Source: Clostridiaceae bacterium
GTDB taxonomy: Bacteria > Bacillota > Clostridia > Acetivibrionales > DUMB01
Assembly (NCBI GenBank): GCA_012840085.1
Contig: DUMB01000001.1
Location: 1 to 64,000, forward strand
DNA: 64,000 nucleotides
Direction: 5' to 3'
Shown here: piece after piece, positions 18,165-25,894 of the stretch
Position numbering within the stretch: the first letter of the stretch is position 1
How the letters are laid out: each line of letters opens with the position of its first letter
Notes under the pieces: generated by a model
The model's database searches: none
What the model was told of the DNA's origin: nothing
Seen by the model: the letters and a program-made list of their open reading frames with translations, nothing else
Program-made: the position numbers and the translations under genes

Positions 18165-19661
18165 ATGGCGCAGAGCGTAATAAAAGTTGTAGATGTAAAA
18201 AAGTCCTTTGGAGCTGTTAAAGCATTAAAAGGGGTGTCTTTGGAAATCGCGCCCGGTGAGATTCATTGTCTAGCAGGTGAAAATGGGTGCGGAAAATCCA
18301 CATTGATAAAAATCATCTCTGGCGTTCATGCACCTGATTCCGGTCACATTGAATTCGGTGACAAGATTTATACAAAGATTTCTCCTATTGAAGCAATCAT
18401 GAATGGTGTGCAGGTTATTTATCAGGATTTTTCAATATTTCCGAACCTCACAGTTATGGAAAACATAGTGTTTAACAGCGAATTAAAAGATAGGCGAAAA
18501 CTTGTGAATTGGAAGCGTTTCCGCAGAATTGCAGAGCAAGCAGTAGACAGAATTGGTTTTAAAGTGGATTTGAATGCAAGAGTAGGTGACCTTCCGGTTG
18601 CCGATAAACAGCTTGTAGCAATCTGCCGTGCGCTGATGTTCAATGCAAAGCTGATTATAATGGACGAACCAACCACAGCTTTAACAAAGAAGGAAGTTAA
18701 TGCTCTCTTTAAAATTATTATGTCCTTAAAGGAACAGGGTATTGCAATATTATTTGTCAGCCATAAGCTGAACGAGGTATTTGAAATTTCCGAACGTTTC
18801 ACAATTTTAAGAAACGGCGAAAAAATAATAACTGGAAATACGTCTGAACTGGATGACAAAAAATTCACCTATTATATGACCGGCAGGGAGTTTGAAGATT
18901 TAAGATTTAAGCCTAAGAATGTCAGTGATGAACCTTTGCTTGAAGTTGAGAACCTTGGACTTACCGGGTATTTTCATGATGTCAGTTTCTCTCTTAAGAG
19001 AGGTGAAATCCTAGGTATTACCGGTCTATTGGGATCAGGAAGAACAGAGCTTGCGCTTTCCCTCTTTGGAATCAGTCCGGCAGATCAGGGAAAAATTCGT
19101 ATTAAGGGACAGGAAGTTGTTATTGATTCTGTTGCATCCGCTATGAAACACAATATTGGTTACGTTCCGGAGGACAGACTAAGCGAAGGATTATTCCTTC
19201 CCCAGAGCATTGCCGATAACATCGTTATTTCAGAGCTTGAAAACATTTCAAGCAAAAGCGGTGTAATAGACAAGAAAAAAAGAAGATCTGAAATTGAAAA
19301 ATGGGTAAAAGAGTTAGGGGTTGCAACAAACAATCCCAATAACGCATGCAACACTCTTTCAGGTGGAAACCAGCAGAAAGTAGTTTTGGCAAAATGGCTT
19401 TCCCGTAATCTTGATATCTTGATTCTCAATGGCCCCACCGTCGGTGTTGACATCGGAGCAAAGCATGACATTCACGCGATTCTGCAAAATCTTGCCCATG
19501 AAGGTCTGGGCATTATCATTATTTCAGATGACTTGCCTGAAATATTGCAGAATAGCAGTAAGATAATTATTATGAAGAACGGTACTGTCGTTGCTGAGCT
19601 AAATCCTGAAGAAATCGTTGAAAATCAGCTTTCAGAGTACATGATGGGGGGGAATGAATGA
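18165..19661 (+). CDS. Sugar ABC transporter ATPase with two nucleotide-binding domains (RbsA/MglA type)
   Basis: A 498-residue cytoplasmic ATPase with tandem ABC domains. Domain 1 has Walker A GENGCGKSTL and Walker B LIIMDEPTTAL. Domain 2 has the degenerate loop GLLGSGRTEL usual in this family, the signature LSGGNQQKV, and LILNGPTVGVD, where N-G replaces the D-E of Walker B. Domain 2 may therefore be weak in hydrolysis, as is common for RbsA-type proteins. It energises the two permeases that follow. The ATG at 18165 is preferred; the upstream TTG at 18144 includes the Shine-Dalgarno region AAAGGAG. Its stop overlaps the next start. Confidence 0.9.
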   Translation: MAQSVIKVVDVKKSFGAVKALKGVSLEIAPGEIHCLAGENGCGKSTLIKIISGVHAPDSGHIEFGDKIYTKISPIEAIMNGVQVIYQDFSIFPNLTVMENIVFNSELKDRRKLVNWKRFRRIAEQAVDRIGFKVDLNARVGDLPVADKQLVAICRALMFNAKLIIMDEPTTALTKKEVNALFKIIMSLKEQGIAILFVSHKLNEVFEISERFTILRNGEKIITGNTSELDDKKFTYYMTGREFEDLRFKPKNVSDEPLLEVENLGLTGYFHDVSFSLKRGEILGITGLLGSGRTELALSLFGISPADQGKIRIKGQEVVIDSVASAMKHNIGYVPEDRLSEGLFLPQSIADNIVISELENISSKSGVIDKKKRRSEIEKWVKELGVATNNPNNACNTLSGGNQQKVVLAKWLSRNLDILILNGPTVGVDIGAKHDIHAILQNLAHEGLGIIIISDDLPEILQNSSKIIIMKNGTVVAELNPEEIVENQLSEYMMGGNE

Positions 19662-20689
19662 TGGGGAAAAAAATGAAGGGTCTTCTTTCGAAACATGAGT
19701 TTTATATATCCCTCGTAATTGTGCTGCTTTGTATTATGATTGAAATACGTTCAGGACAATTCTTTACTCCAAATAATCTGGTTGACTTGTCCTCAGCACT
19801 TATTGTTCCCGGATTGTTTGCAATCGGAGCTTTTATGGTTATTGTAAGTGGGGGTATCGATGTCTCATTTCCTGCACTAGCTTCACTTAGTGTTTATGCA
19901 ACAACAAGAATATTGACGGATATCAATTATAAAGGCGGAATCCTTCTTCCGATTGTCATGGTTCTGGTATTTGGCGCACTGTTAGGCGCTTTCAATGGAT
20001 TCTTTATAGCAAAACTGAAGTTGCCTACCATGATTATCACATTAGGAACTTCCAGCGTATTTAAAGGTATTATGCAGGGTGTATTAAATTCCACGCAGAT
20101 ACCAAATATTCCTGAGGGAATGAAGAATTTCGGAACTGCGGCATTGTTTGTTGCAAAAAATGAGCAACTGGGCCTGACATCCAGAATGCCGGTTGCTGTG
20201 CTGGTTTTAATAGTTGCAATTGGCTTAGCCTTTTTTGTACTTCGCTATACCATGTTCGGCAGAGCGATTTATGCAATAGGCGGTAATGAAACAAGCGCCT
20301 ATAGAGCAGGGTTTAATGTGGGGAGAACAAAATTCATTCTATATGTAATAGTTGGTGCAGTTTCCAGTCTTGCCGGTCTGATCCGGACTTGCATGATGGG
20401 ACAGATGCATCCTACCAATATGCTGGGTATGGAAATGATGATTATTGCAGGAGTAGTTCTCGGCGGTGTTGCAATCACCGGTGGTGATGGGACATTGACA
20501 GGCTGCATGTTAGGTACAATACTCATTGTTATGGTTCAGAACTCATTGATCTTGCTTGGCGTTCCGACATACTGGCAGGAGTTTTTCCTTGGAGCTTTAA
20601 TCATCGTTGGAACGGGAATTTCTGCCATGCAGGTATTACGTAACAGGAAACGCCTGGTTAGCAAGAAGTTAGGGGAGGAATCATCATGA
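19658..20689 (+). CDS. Sugar ABC transporter permease (RbsC type), first
   Basis: A 343-residue integral membrane protein with about 8-10 hydrophobic segments. The BPD-transp-2 motifs GAFMVIVSGGIDVSFPALAS and GGVAITGGDGTLTGCMLGTI (the EAA-like coupling loop region) identify the ribose/rhamnose permease family. It overlaps both neighbours by four bases (ATGA), indicating coupled translation. It probably forms a heterodimer with the next permease, since two different permeases are encoded, as in the rhamnose and autoinducer-2 transporters. Confidence 0.9.
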   Translation: MMGKKMKGLLSKHEFYISLVIVLLCIMIEIRSGQFFTPNNLVDLSSALIVPGLFAIGAFMVIVSGGIDVSFPALASLSVYATTRILTDINYKGGILLPIVMVLVFGALLGAFNGFFIAKLKLPTMIITLGTSSVFKGIMQGVLNSTQIPNIPEGMKNFGTAALFVAKNEQLGLTSRMPVAVLVLIVAIGLAFFVLRYTMFGRAIYAIGGNETSAYRAGFNVGRTKFILYVIVGAVSSLAGLIRTCMMGQMHPTNMLGMEMMIIAGVVLGGVAITGGDGTLTGCMLGTILIVMVQNSLILLGVPTYWQEFFLGALIIVGTGISAMQVLRNRKRLVSKKLGEESS

Positions 20690-21702
20690 ATGAAAACAAA
20701 ATGAGTATTCGCAGGAAACTAAATGATTTTTACGGTAGGGATGTATATACCAGCAGACTGATTATCATGTTGCTTGTGGTGCTTATCAGCATGCTGATTC
20801 TCAAACCGGCAAAGTTCTTTTCCTTTATTAACTTCCAGACTATGGTTGCTCAGTTTCCGGAATTTGGACTTATGTCCCTGGGAATCATGCTGTGTATGAT
20901 AACCGGCGGTATAGACCTCTCAGTAGTTGGTGTTGCCAATCTTGTCTCCATTTCTTCAGGTATTATACTTAAAGCATTGGTGGCAGCCGATGGTTCTTTG
21001 CCGTGGTACGGCATACTGGTGAGCATGATTTGTGGCATTGTTATAGGATTAGTTGCGGGTGTTTTGAATGGTATACTTGTTGCTAAATTTAGCATTCCAC
21101 CCATTTTGGCAACCCTCGGAAGCTATGAGCTGTTTTTAGGAATTGGTATTATCCTTACCAAAGGTAAGGCAATAAGCAAGCTTCCAATGGAATATTCATC
21201 TGTAATTGCCGGTAAGTTGTTTGGTATTATACCTGTACAATTGATCATTTTCGTTATAATGGCTGGTATTATATCTTTCCTTTTGTCCCGTACCACATAT
21301 GGTACCAGAATTTATATGCTCGGAACCAATATGAAAGCGGCAGAATTCAGCGGGCTCGATACAACGGGTCTTCTGATCAAGACTTATGCTTTATCAGGAA
21401 TATGCTCTGCCCTTGGCGGACTTGTGATGCTGGCCAATTATAACTCTGCAAGAGCAGATTATGGAGCGGTTTACACTCTCCAATGCATATTAATTGTCGT
21501 ACTTGGCGGGGTTAATCCTAATGGCGGTAAAGGCCGTATCAGTGGAGTTGTATTTTCAATCCTTGTATTGCAGATGCTTTCTTCAGGCCTTAATATGTTC
21601 CCGCAGATAAGCAATTTCTATAAATCTTTAATATGGGGTTGTGTACTTCTCATCGCAATGACCCTCAACTATTTCTCTGAAAACAGAAATAGAAATAATT
21701 AA
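20686..21702 (+). CDS. Sugar ABC transporter permease (RbsC type), second
   Basis: A 338-residue membrane protein paralogous to the preceding permease, with the same motifs: GIMLCMITGGIDLSVVGVAN and LGGVNPNGGKGRISGVVFSI. About nine membrane spans are visible. It starts in the ATGA overlap with the first permease and ends 13 bases before the amidotransferase-like gene, which has its own AAAGGAG. Having two permeases and one ATPase is typical of RhaPQT- and LsrACD-like importers. Confidence 0.9.
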   Translation: MNENKMSIRRKLNDFYGRDVYTSRLIIMLLVVLISMLILKPAKFFSFINFQTMVAQFPEFGLMSLGIMLCMITGGIDLSVVGVANLVSISSGIILKALVAADGSLPWYGILVSMICGIVIGLVAGVLNGILVAKFSIPPILATLGSYELFLGIGIILTKGKAISKLPMEYSSVIAGKLFGIIPVQLIIFVIMAGIISFLLSRTTYGTRIYMLGTNMKAAEFSGLDTTGLLIKTYALSGICSALGGLVMLANYNSARADYGAVYTLQCILIVVLGGVNPNGGKGRISGVVFSILVLQMLSSGLNMFPQISNFYKSLIWGCVLLIAMTLNYFSENRNRNN

Positions 21703-21715
21703 AGGAGAAAGAGCT

Positions 21716-22477
21716 ATGAATAAAAAAATAAATGTATTGCTTATTGGTGAGTCCTGGTTTATTCAGACCATAGAGACAAAGGGTTTTGATTCCTTCAGTG
21801 TTGGAGGGTATGGTACAGGAATAGAATACATTCAAAGAGTGCTTGACGGTGATACCACAACCTTTACTCATATGCCTTCCCATCTGGTGGACTCTCAGTT
21901 TCCGGATACTGTTGAAGGACTTTTAAAGTATGATGTAATCATTATTAGCGATGTGGGAGCCAATACTTTCCTGCTTCCGGCAGAAACCTTTTTTAACTTA
22001 AGAGCGAAGCCCAACCGGTTAGAGCTTTTAAGAGATTATGTGGCAGAAGGTGGCGGACTTTGCATGTGCGGCGGCTATATGTCCTTTATGGGCATAGAGG
22101 GAAAAGCGAGATATCACGGTACCGTTATAGAAGAAATTTTGCCTGTAACTTTTGCGAACTGTGATGACCGTGTAGAGTGTCCTCAAGGTATTCATTTTTC
22201 CCAGAAGCCTGAGAGACATCCCATTCTCACTGGAATGCCTGAAATCTGGCCAATGGTGTTAGGCTATAACAAAGCTTATGAAAAGCCTGACGCTGAGGTT
22301 GTAGTAAGTTATAACGGGGACCCCATACTGGCTCTCGGAACATATAAGAAAGGACGAACGATTGCATTTGCAACAGACATAGCTCCTCACTGGTGCTCGA
22401 AAGAGTTCTGTGAAGACCCTTGCTATGAAGTCCTTTGGAAAAACATGGTATATTACCTGGCTGGAAAACTTGAATAA
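21716..22477 (+). CDS. Putative glutamine-amidotransferase-like (GATase1/DUF1355) protein
   Basis: A 253-residue cytoplasmic protein with a flavodoxin-like class I amidotransferase fold: VLLIGESWFI, DVIIISDVGANTF, LRDYVAEGGGLCMCGGYMSF. The nucleophile-elbow region GGGLCMCGGYMSF carries two Cys, but I cannot show a complete Cys-His-Glu triad. Such proteins are often found in sugar-uptake operons, with proposed roles in modifying sugar derivatives; none is proven here. AAAGGAGAAAGAGCT precedes the ATG. The mutarotase gene starts 16 bases after its stop. Confidence 0.7.
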   Translation: MNKKINVLLIGESWFIQTIETKGFDSFSVGGYGTGIEYIQRVLDGDTTTFTHMPSHLVDSQFPDTVEGLLKYDVIIISDVGANTFLLPAETFFNLRAKPNRLELLRDYVAEGGGLCMCGGYMSFMGIEGKARYHGTVIEEILPVTFANCDDRVECPQGIHFSQKPERHPILTGMPEIWPMVLGYNKAYEKPDAEVVVSYNGDPILALGTYKKGRTIAFATDIAPHWCSKEFCEDPCYEVLWKNMVYYLAGKLE

Positions 22478-22493
22478 AGAGGAGGTATACGTC

Positions 22494-22940
22494 ATGTTAA
22501 AAGGAGTACCCCATATACTTTCACCGGAGTTGTTAAAGATACTGAGTGAAATGGGCCATAACGATGTTATTGTTATAGGAGATGCCAATTTTCCAGGGAC
22601 AGCACTTGCCCGGTCCGGTGGTGCACAAATAGTCCGGGCTGATGGCATAGGTGCGGTTGAAATGCTGGATGCAATTCTTACCGTGATTCCTACAGATGCA
22701 TACGTAGATACACCTGTAATTCTTATGGAAAAAGAGCCCCAGGATAAGGACCTGGAAATAGCGATCTGGAAGGAATTCGAGGCTGTAGTTGAAAAGCATG
22801 ACCCGCGTGGAAAGAATGCCATTGGATTTATAAACAGATTTGATTTTTATGATCAGACTAAAAATGCATATGCAGTTGTTCAAACAGGCGAGCAGGCAAT
22901 ATATGCATGTGTAATGATAAGAAAAGGCGTAATAAAATAG
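22494..22940 (+). CDS. fucU: FucU/RbsD-family sugar mutarotase
   Basis: A 148-residue protein of the RbsD/FucU family, which interconverts sugar anomers so that imported sugars match the enzyme that uses them. Visible motifs are MLKGVPHILSPELLKIL at the start, EMGHNDVIVIGDANFP with the conserved His and Asp, and DFYDQTKNAYAVVQTGE near the C-terminus. The length fits FucU. AAGAGGAGGTATACGTC precedes the ATG at 22494; longer in-frame versions lie inside the previous gene. It is the last gene of the operon. FucU is preferred over RbsD because of overall length and the isomerase-like first gene. Confidence 0.82.
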   Translation: MLKGVPHILSPELLKILSEMGHNDVIVIGDANFPGTALARSGGAQIVRADGIGAVEMLDAILTVIPTDAYVDTPVILMEKEPQDKDLEIAIWKEFEAVVEKHDPRGKNAIGFINRFDFYDQTKNAYAVVQTGEQAIYACVMIRKGVIK

Positions 22941-23017
22941 CTTTCGGAATAGATGGGCATCAGAAATAAAAAATCATATGATAATAGGCTTTCGATGCCC
23001 TATTTTAGTTTATAAAT

Positions 23018-23087
23018 ATATTTTTATTTAATAAACACATTTTAATTTAAAATACATTTTAATTCATAATAGATTTTAATTTAATAA
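23018..23087. repeat. AT-rich 17-bp imperfect tandem repeat
   Basis: Three adjacent 17-base units at 23037, 23054 and 23071 share the core ATTTTAATT, preceded by a related 19-base unit from 23018. They differ by about three to six bases. The rest of the 22941-23338 spacer is AT-rich with repeated TTCATTT words and no gene. A weak hairpin (GGGCATC / GATGCCC) near 22954-23001 may end the sugar operon. Confidence 0.6.
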
Positions 23088-23338
23088 ATATCGGATGATA
23101 ACAATTTCAATCGCTTGAAAAATGTCGGTATTCCAGTTATATAATTTCGGAATCTGCTTTTCAGAAATAGTATTCTTTTCAATTCTTTTTATAAGATAAA
23201 AGTTCATTTCATTGTAATGATTTCATTTCAGAGCAATAATAAAGTTCATTTCAAAATTTCAGGTTTCTAATTCATTATATATTTTCATTTATATTCTCAT
23301 TATATAAGAGATTCGATAAAAAATTATCAATCTTGCCA

Positions 23339-23367
23339 TTGACACACAGGCAAACAGAGAATATAAT
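23339..23367 (+). promoter_or_regulatory. Consensus sigma-A promoter of the metal-efflux operon
   Basis: TTGACA (23339-23344), a spacer of exactly 17 bases, then TATAAT (23362-23367): both boxes are perfect. Transcription should start near 23374, next to the palindrome described separately, which would make this a strong promoter held down by a repressor. Confidence 0.85.
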
Positions 23368-23375
23368 ATAAATGT

Positions 23376-23399
23376 ACATATGAATAAATGTTCATATGT
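23376..23399. promoter_or_regulatory. Palindromic operator, ArsR/SmtB type
   Basis: ACATATGAA (23376-23384) and TTCATATGT (23391-23399) form a perfect inverted repeat with a 6-base centre. The ATATGAA-x6-TTCATAT layout matches operators of ArsR/SmtB/CadC metal sensors. It sits at the predicted transcription start. No ArsR gene is in this operon or elsewhere in the window. Confidence 0.7.
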
Positions 23400-23445
23400 T
23401 AAAATAAATTGCTAAAAGTAATGATTTGATTTGGGGGTTACTGAT

Positions 23446-23667
23446 ATGAAAAGAAGATTTATACTAGAAGGTTTAGGTTGCGCAAATTGTGCAGCAAAAA
23501 TTGAGATGGCTATTAATAAACTTGATGGTGTTAAGGAGGCCACCGTTAACTTTATGACCCAAAGACTGGTTGTTGAGGGTGAAGATGAAAAGATGCCTGC
23601 AATTATTCAGGCAGCAGAAAAGATAGTTAAAAGTATTGAGCCTGATACAATTATGAAAAGGGCATAA
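23446..23667 (+). CDS. Free-standing heavy-metal-associated (HMA) domain protein
   Basis: A 73-residue ferredoxin-like metal chaperone domain with the metal motif GLGCANCA (Cys12 and Cys15), then KLDGVKEATVNFMTQRLVV, as in the N-terminal domains of CadA/ZntA. It should bind Zn, Cd, Pb or Cu and deliver it to the ATPase encoded 13 bases downstream. The N-terminus starts at the second possible start; an upstream TTG lies inside the Shine-Dalgarno run TTTGGGGG. It lies behind a metal-type promoter and operator. Confidence 0.88.
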   Translation: MKRRFILEGLGCANCAAKIEMAINKLDGVKEATVNFMTQRLVVEGEDEKMPAIIQAAEKIVKSIEPDTIMKRA

Positions 23668-23680
23668 AGGAAGGGTGGAC

Positions 23681-25540
23681 ATGAAAAAACGACTTTGGCG
23701 CATAATCATTGGTGCGGTATTCTTTGCTGCAGCAATGGCTATTAATATAGATATTGGATGGCTAAAAACTGAATGGTATAAAACTGCCCTGTATTTAATC
23801 AGCTACATCGTTGTTGGCGGAGATGTAGCTGTGAGAGCTTTAAAGAATATTTTCAAAGGCAAGGTGTTTGATGAAAACTTTTTAATGACTGTCGCCACCA
23901 TTGGTGCCATGATAATTGCCGAGTATCCTGAAGGCGTTGCCGTTATGCTGTTTTATCAGGTGGGCGAGCTGTTTCAGAGCTATGCAGTTGATAAATCAAG
24001 AAAGTCAATTGCCAGCCTTATGGATATCAGACCCGATTATGCCAACGTAAAAAGAGGTAATGAACTTATTAAAGTCGATCCCTATGACGTGCGGGTTGGA
24101 GATATTATTGTAATTAAAGCGGGTGAAAAAATCCCGCTTGACGGCAGAGTTATTGAAGGCAGTTCAATGATTGATACGTCGTCACTTACCGGAGAGTCTA
24201 TTCCCCGTGAAGTTGAAGCAGGAAGTGAAATCTTAAGTGGATGTATTAACATAAACGGGGTTATTACAGCAGAGGTTACAAAGGAATTTGAAGAATCCAC
24301 CGTAAGCAAGATTCTTGATTTGGTCGAAAATGCCGGCAGCAGAAAATCACATTCGGAGAAATTTATTACCAAGTTCGCAATGTATTATATGCCGATTGTG
24401 GTAGGAATTGCTGTTTTACTGGCTATCATTCCGCCTCTTGTTATTAAAGGCGCAACCTTAAGTGACTGGGTGTACAGAGCCTTGTCATTCCTTGTCGTTT
24501 CTTGCCCGTGTGCACTTGTTATTTCAATTCCATTAAGTTTCTTTGGAGGAATTGGCGGTGCATCGAAAAAGGGTATTTTGGTAAAAGGCAGTAATTATTT
24601 AGAAGCTTTGGCCAAAGCCGAGATTATGGTATTTGATAAAACCGGAACACTTACAAAAGGAGTGTTTAATGTTCAGGAAATTCATCCCGAAGGAGTTTCC
24701 AGGGAGGAACTAATAGAGTTGGCTGCATATGCAGAAAGCTATTCAAACCATCCAATTTCTAATTCTTTAAAAAAAGCCTATGGCAGGGAAATTGACAGTG
24801 GGCGTGTTAAAAATATAGAGGAGATATCCGGTCATGGAGTTATTGCAACGATTGATGAAAGAAAAATTGCGGCAGGAAATGTCAAGCTAATGAGAAAGCT
24901 GAATATTCTCTGCCCCAGTGTTGAAGTGGATGGGACTGTTATACACATTGCAGTTGACAGCTTATATGCCGGTTATATTGTTATTGCGGATGAAATAAAG
25001 GCAGATTCGGTACAGGCGATTAAAGAGCTAAAGAAAGCCAGTATTAAGCAAACTGTTATGCTGACAGGCGATACAAAAAATGTTGCTTCAAAAGTTGCCA
25101 GGGTGCTTGGTATTGATAAAGTATATTCCGAGCTGCTTCCTGGAGATAAAGTGGAAAAGGTGGAAGAATTATTCTTACAGAAATCTGCAAAGGGTAAGCT
25201 TGCCTTTGTAGGTGACGGTATTAATGACGCACCCGTTTTAGCCCGTGCAGACATTGGAATAGCAATGGGAGGCCTGGGTTCTGATGCTGCAATAGAAGCT
25301 GCAGATATTGTAATTATGACCGATGAGCCTTCAAAAATTCCTACTGCAATGAGGATTTCCAAAAGGACACTGGGGATTGCGAATCAGAATATAATGTTTG
25401 CAATTGGAATAAAATTTCTTGTTCTTGCATTGAGTGCTTTAGGTATTACTAACATGTGGATGGCCATATTTGCCGATGTAGGTGTAACCATCATCGCTAT
25501 ATTAAACTCTTTTAGAGCACTGAATGTCAGAAATTTGTGA
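23681..25540 (+). CDS. P1B-type heavy-metal-translocating ATPase (Zn/Cd/Pb type)
   Basis: A 619-residue pump. The transmembrane metal site is SCPCALVIS (Cys275-Pro-Cys277), the phosphorylation site DKTGTLT (Asp319), the actuator loop SSLTGESIP, the HP-motif site NHPISNSL, and the hinge GDGINDAPVLARADIGIAMG. Cys-Pro-Cys with a DVG-V-T sequence in the last membrane segment (FADVGVTIIAILN) points to Zn/Cd/Pb export rather than Cu. It lacks the fused N-terminal HMA domain common in CadA; that domain is the separate gene just upstream. GGAAGGG lies before the ATG at 23681; a GTG at 23675 is the alternative. A terminator follows. Confidence 0.92.
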   Translation: MKKRLWRIIIGAVFFAAAMAINIDIGWLKTEWYKTALYLISYIVVGGDVAVRALKNIFKGKVFDENFLMTVATIGAMIIAEYPEGVAVMLFYQVGELFQSYAVDKSRKSIASLMDIRPDYANVKRGNELIKVDPYDVRVGDIIVIKAGEKIPLDGRVIEGSSMIDTSSLTGESIPREVEAGSEILSGCININGVITAEVTKEFEESTVSKILDLVENAGSRKSHSEKFITKFAMYYMPIVVGIAVLLAIIPPLVIKGATLSDWVYRALSFLVVSCPCALVISIPLSFFGGIGGASKKGILVKGSNYLEALAKAEIMVFDKTGTLTKGVFNVQEIHPEGVSREELIELAAYAESYSNHPISNSLKKAYGREIDSGRVKNIEEISGHGVIATIDERKIAAGNVKLMRKLNILCPSVEVDGTVIHIAVDSLYAGYIVIADEIKADSVQAIKELKKASIKQTVMLTGDTKNVASKVARVLGIDKVYSELLPGDKVEKVEELFLQKSAKGKLAFVGDGINDAPVLARADIGIAMGGLGSDAAIEAADIVIMTDEPSKIPTAMRISKRTLGIANQNIMFAIGIKFLVLALSALGITNMWMAIFADVGVTIIAILNSFRALNVRNL

Positions 25541-25552
25541 GTGTGAAAGGTG

Positions 25553-25605
25553 ACGGTTTTCAACAGGATTCACTTTTTCGTGGACAGAGAACCGTTAATT
25601 TTTTT
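25553..25605 (+). terminator. Terminator of the metal-efflux operon
   Basis: ACGGTTTTC (25553-25561) pairs with GAGAACCGT (25587-25595, one G-U pair), followed by TAATTTTTTT. The loop is 25 bases. Confidence 0.65.
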
Positions 25606-25894
25606 ATCTGCTTTATCCAAATTAAAATTCTATGAAATTCAATTTCTTTAAATTCATTAAATCCTTCTAACTTGAAATTCATTAAAATTCTATTAATGCG
25701 TTTATTAAATATTGCCATAAGAATAACATTGTTGTAAAAAATGATAATGTGGCTTCAAAAAATTAGAATTGCTATAAAGATGAAAAAGTATACGAAATTG
25801 ATATAAAGGTAAATAAAAGTTTGCCGGATGTGATAAATAGTAATATAATTTCTAAGGCATATTAATTATATACACTAAGAGAAGGAGCAGAAAA
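25606..25894. other. Intergenic region with degenerate AAATTCATTAAA repeats
   Basis: Together with the terminator this is a 354-base gap without a gene. AAATTCATTAAA occurs at about 25650 and 25675, and related AAATTCAATTTC and AAATTAAAATTC words precede it. The spacing is irregular, so this is only repeat-like. The ribosome binding site AGAAGGAGCAGAAAA of the next gene ends the region. Confidence 0.4.

Noticed and set aside
18422..18868. Long minus-strand frame within the ABC ATPase gene
   Set aside because: It is a shadow of a clear coding gene, with no start signal or family motif.
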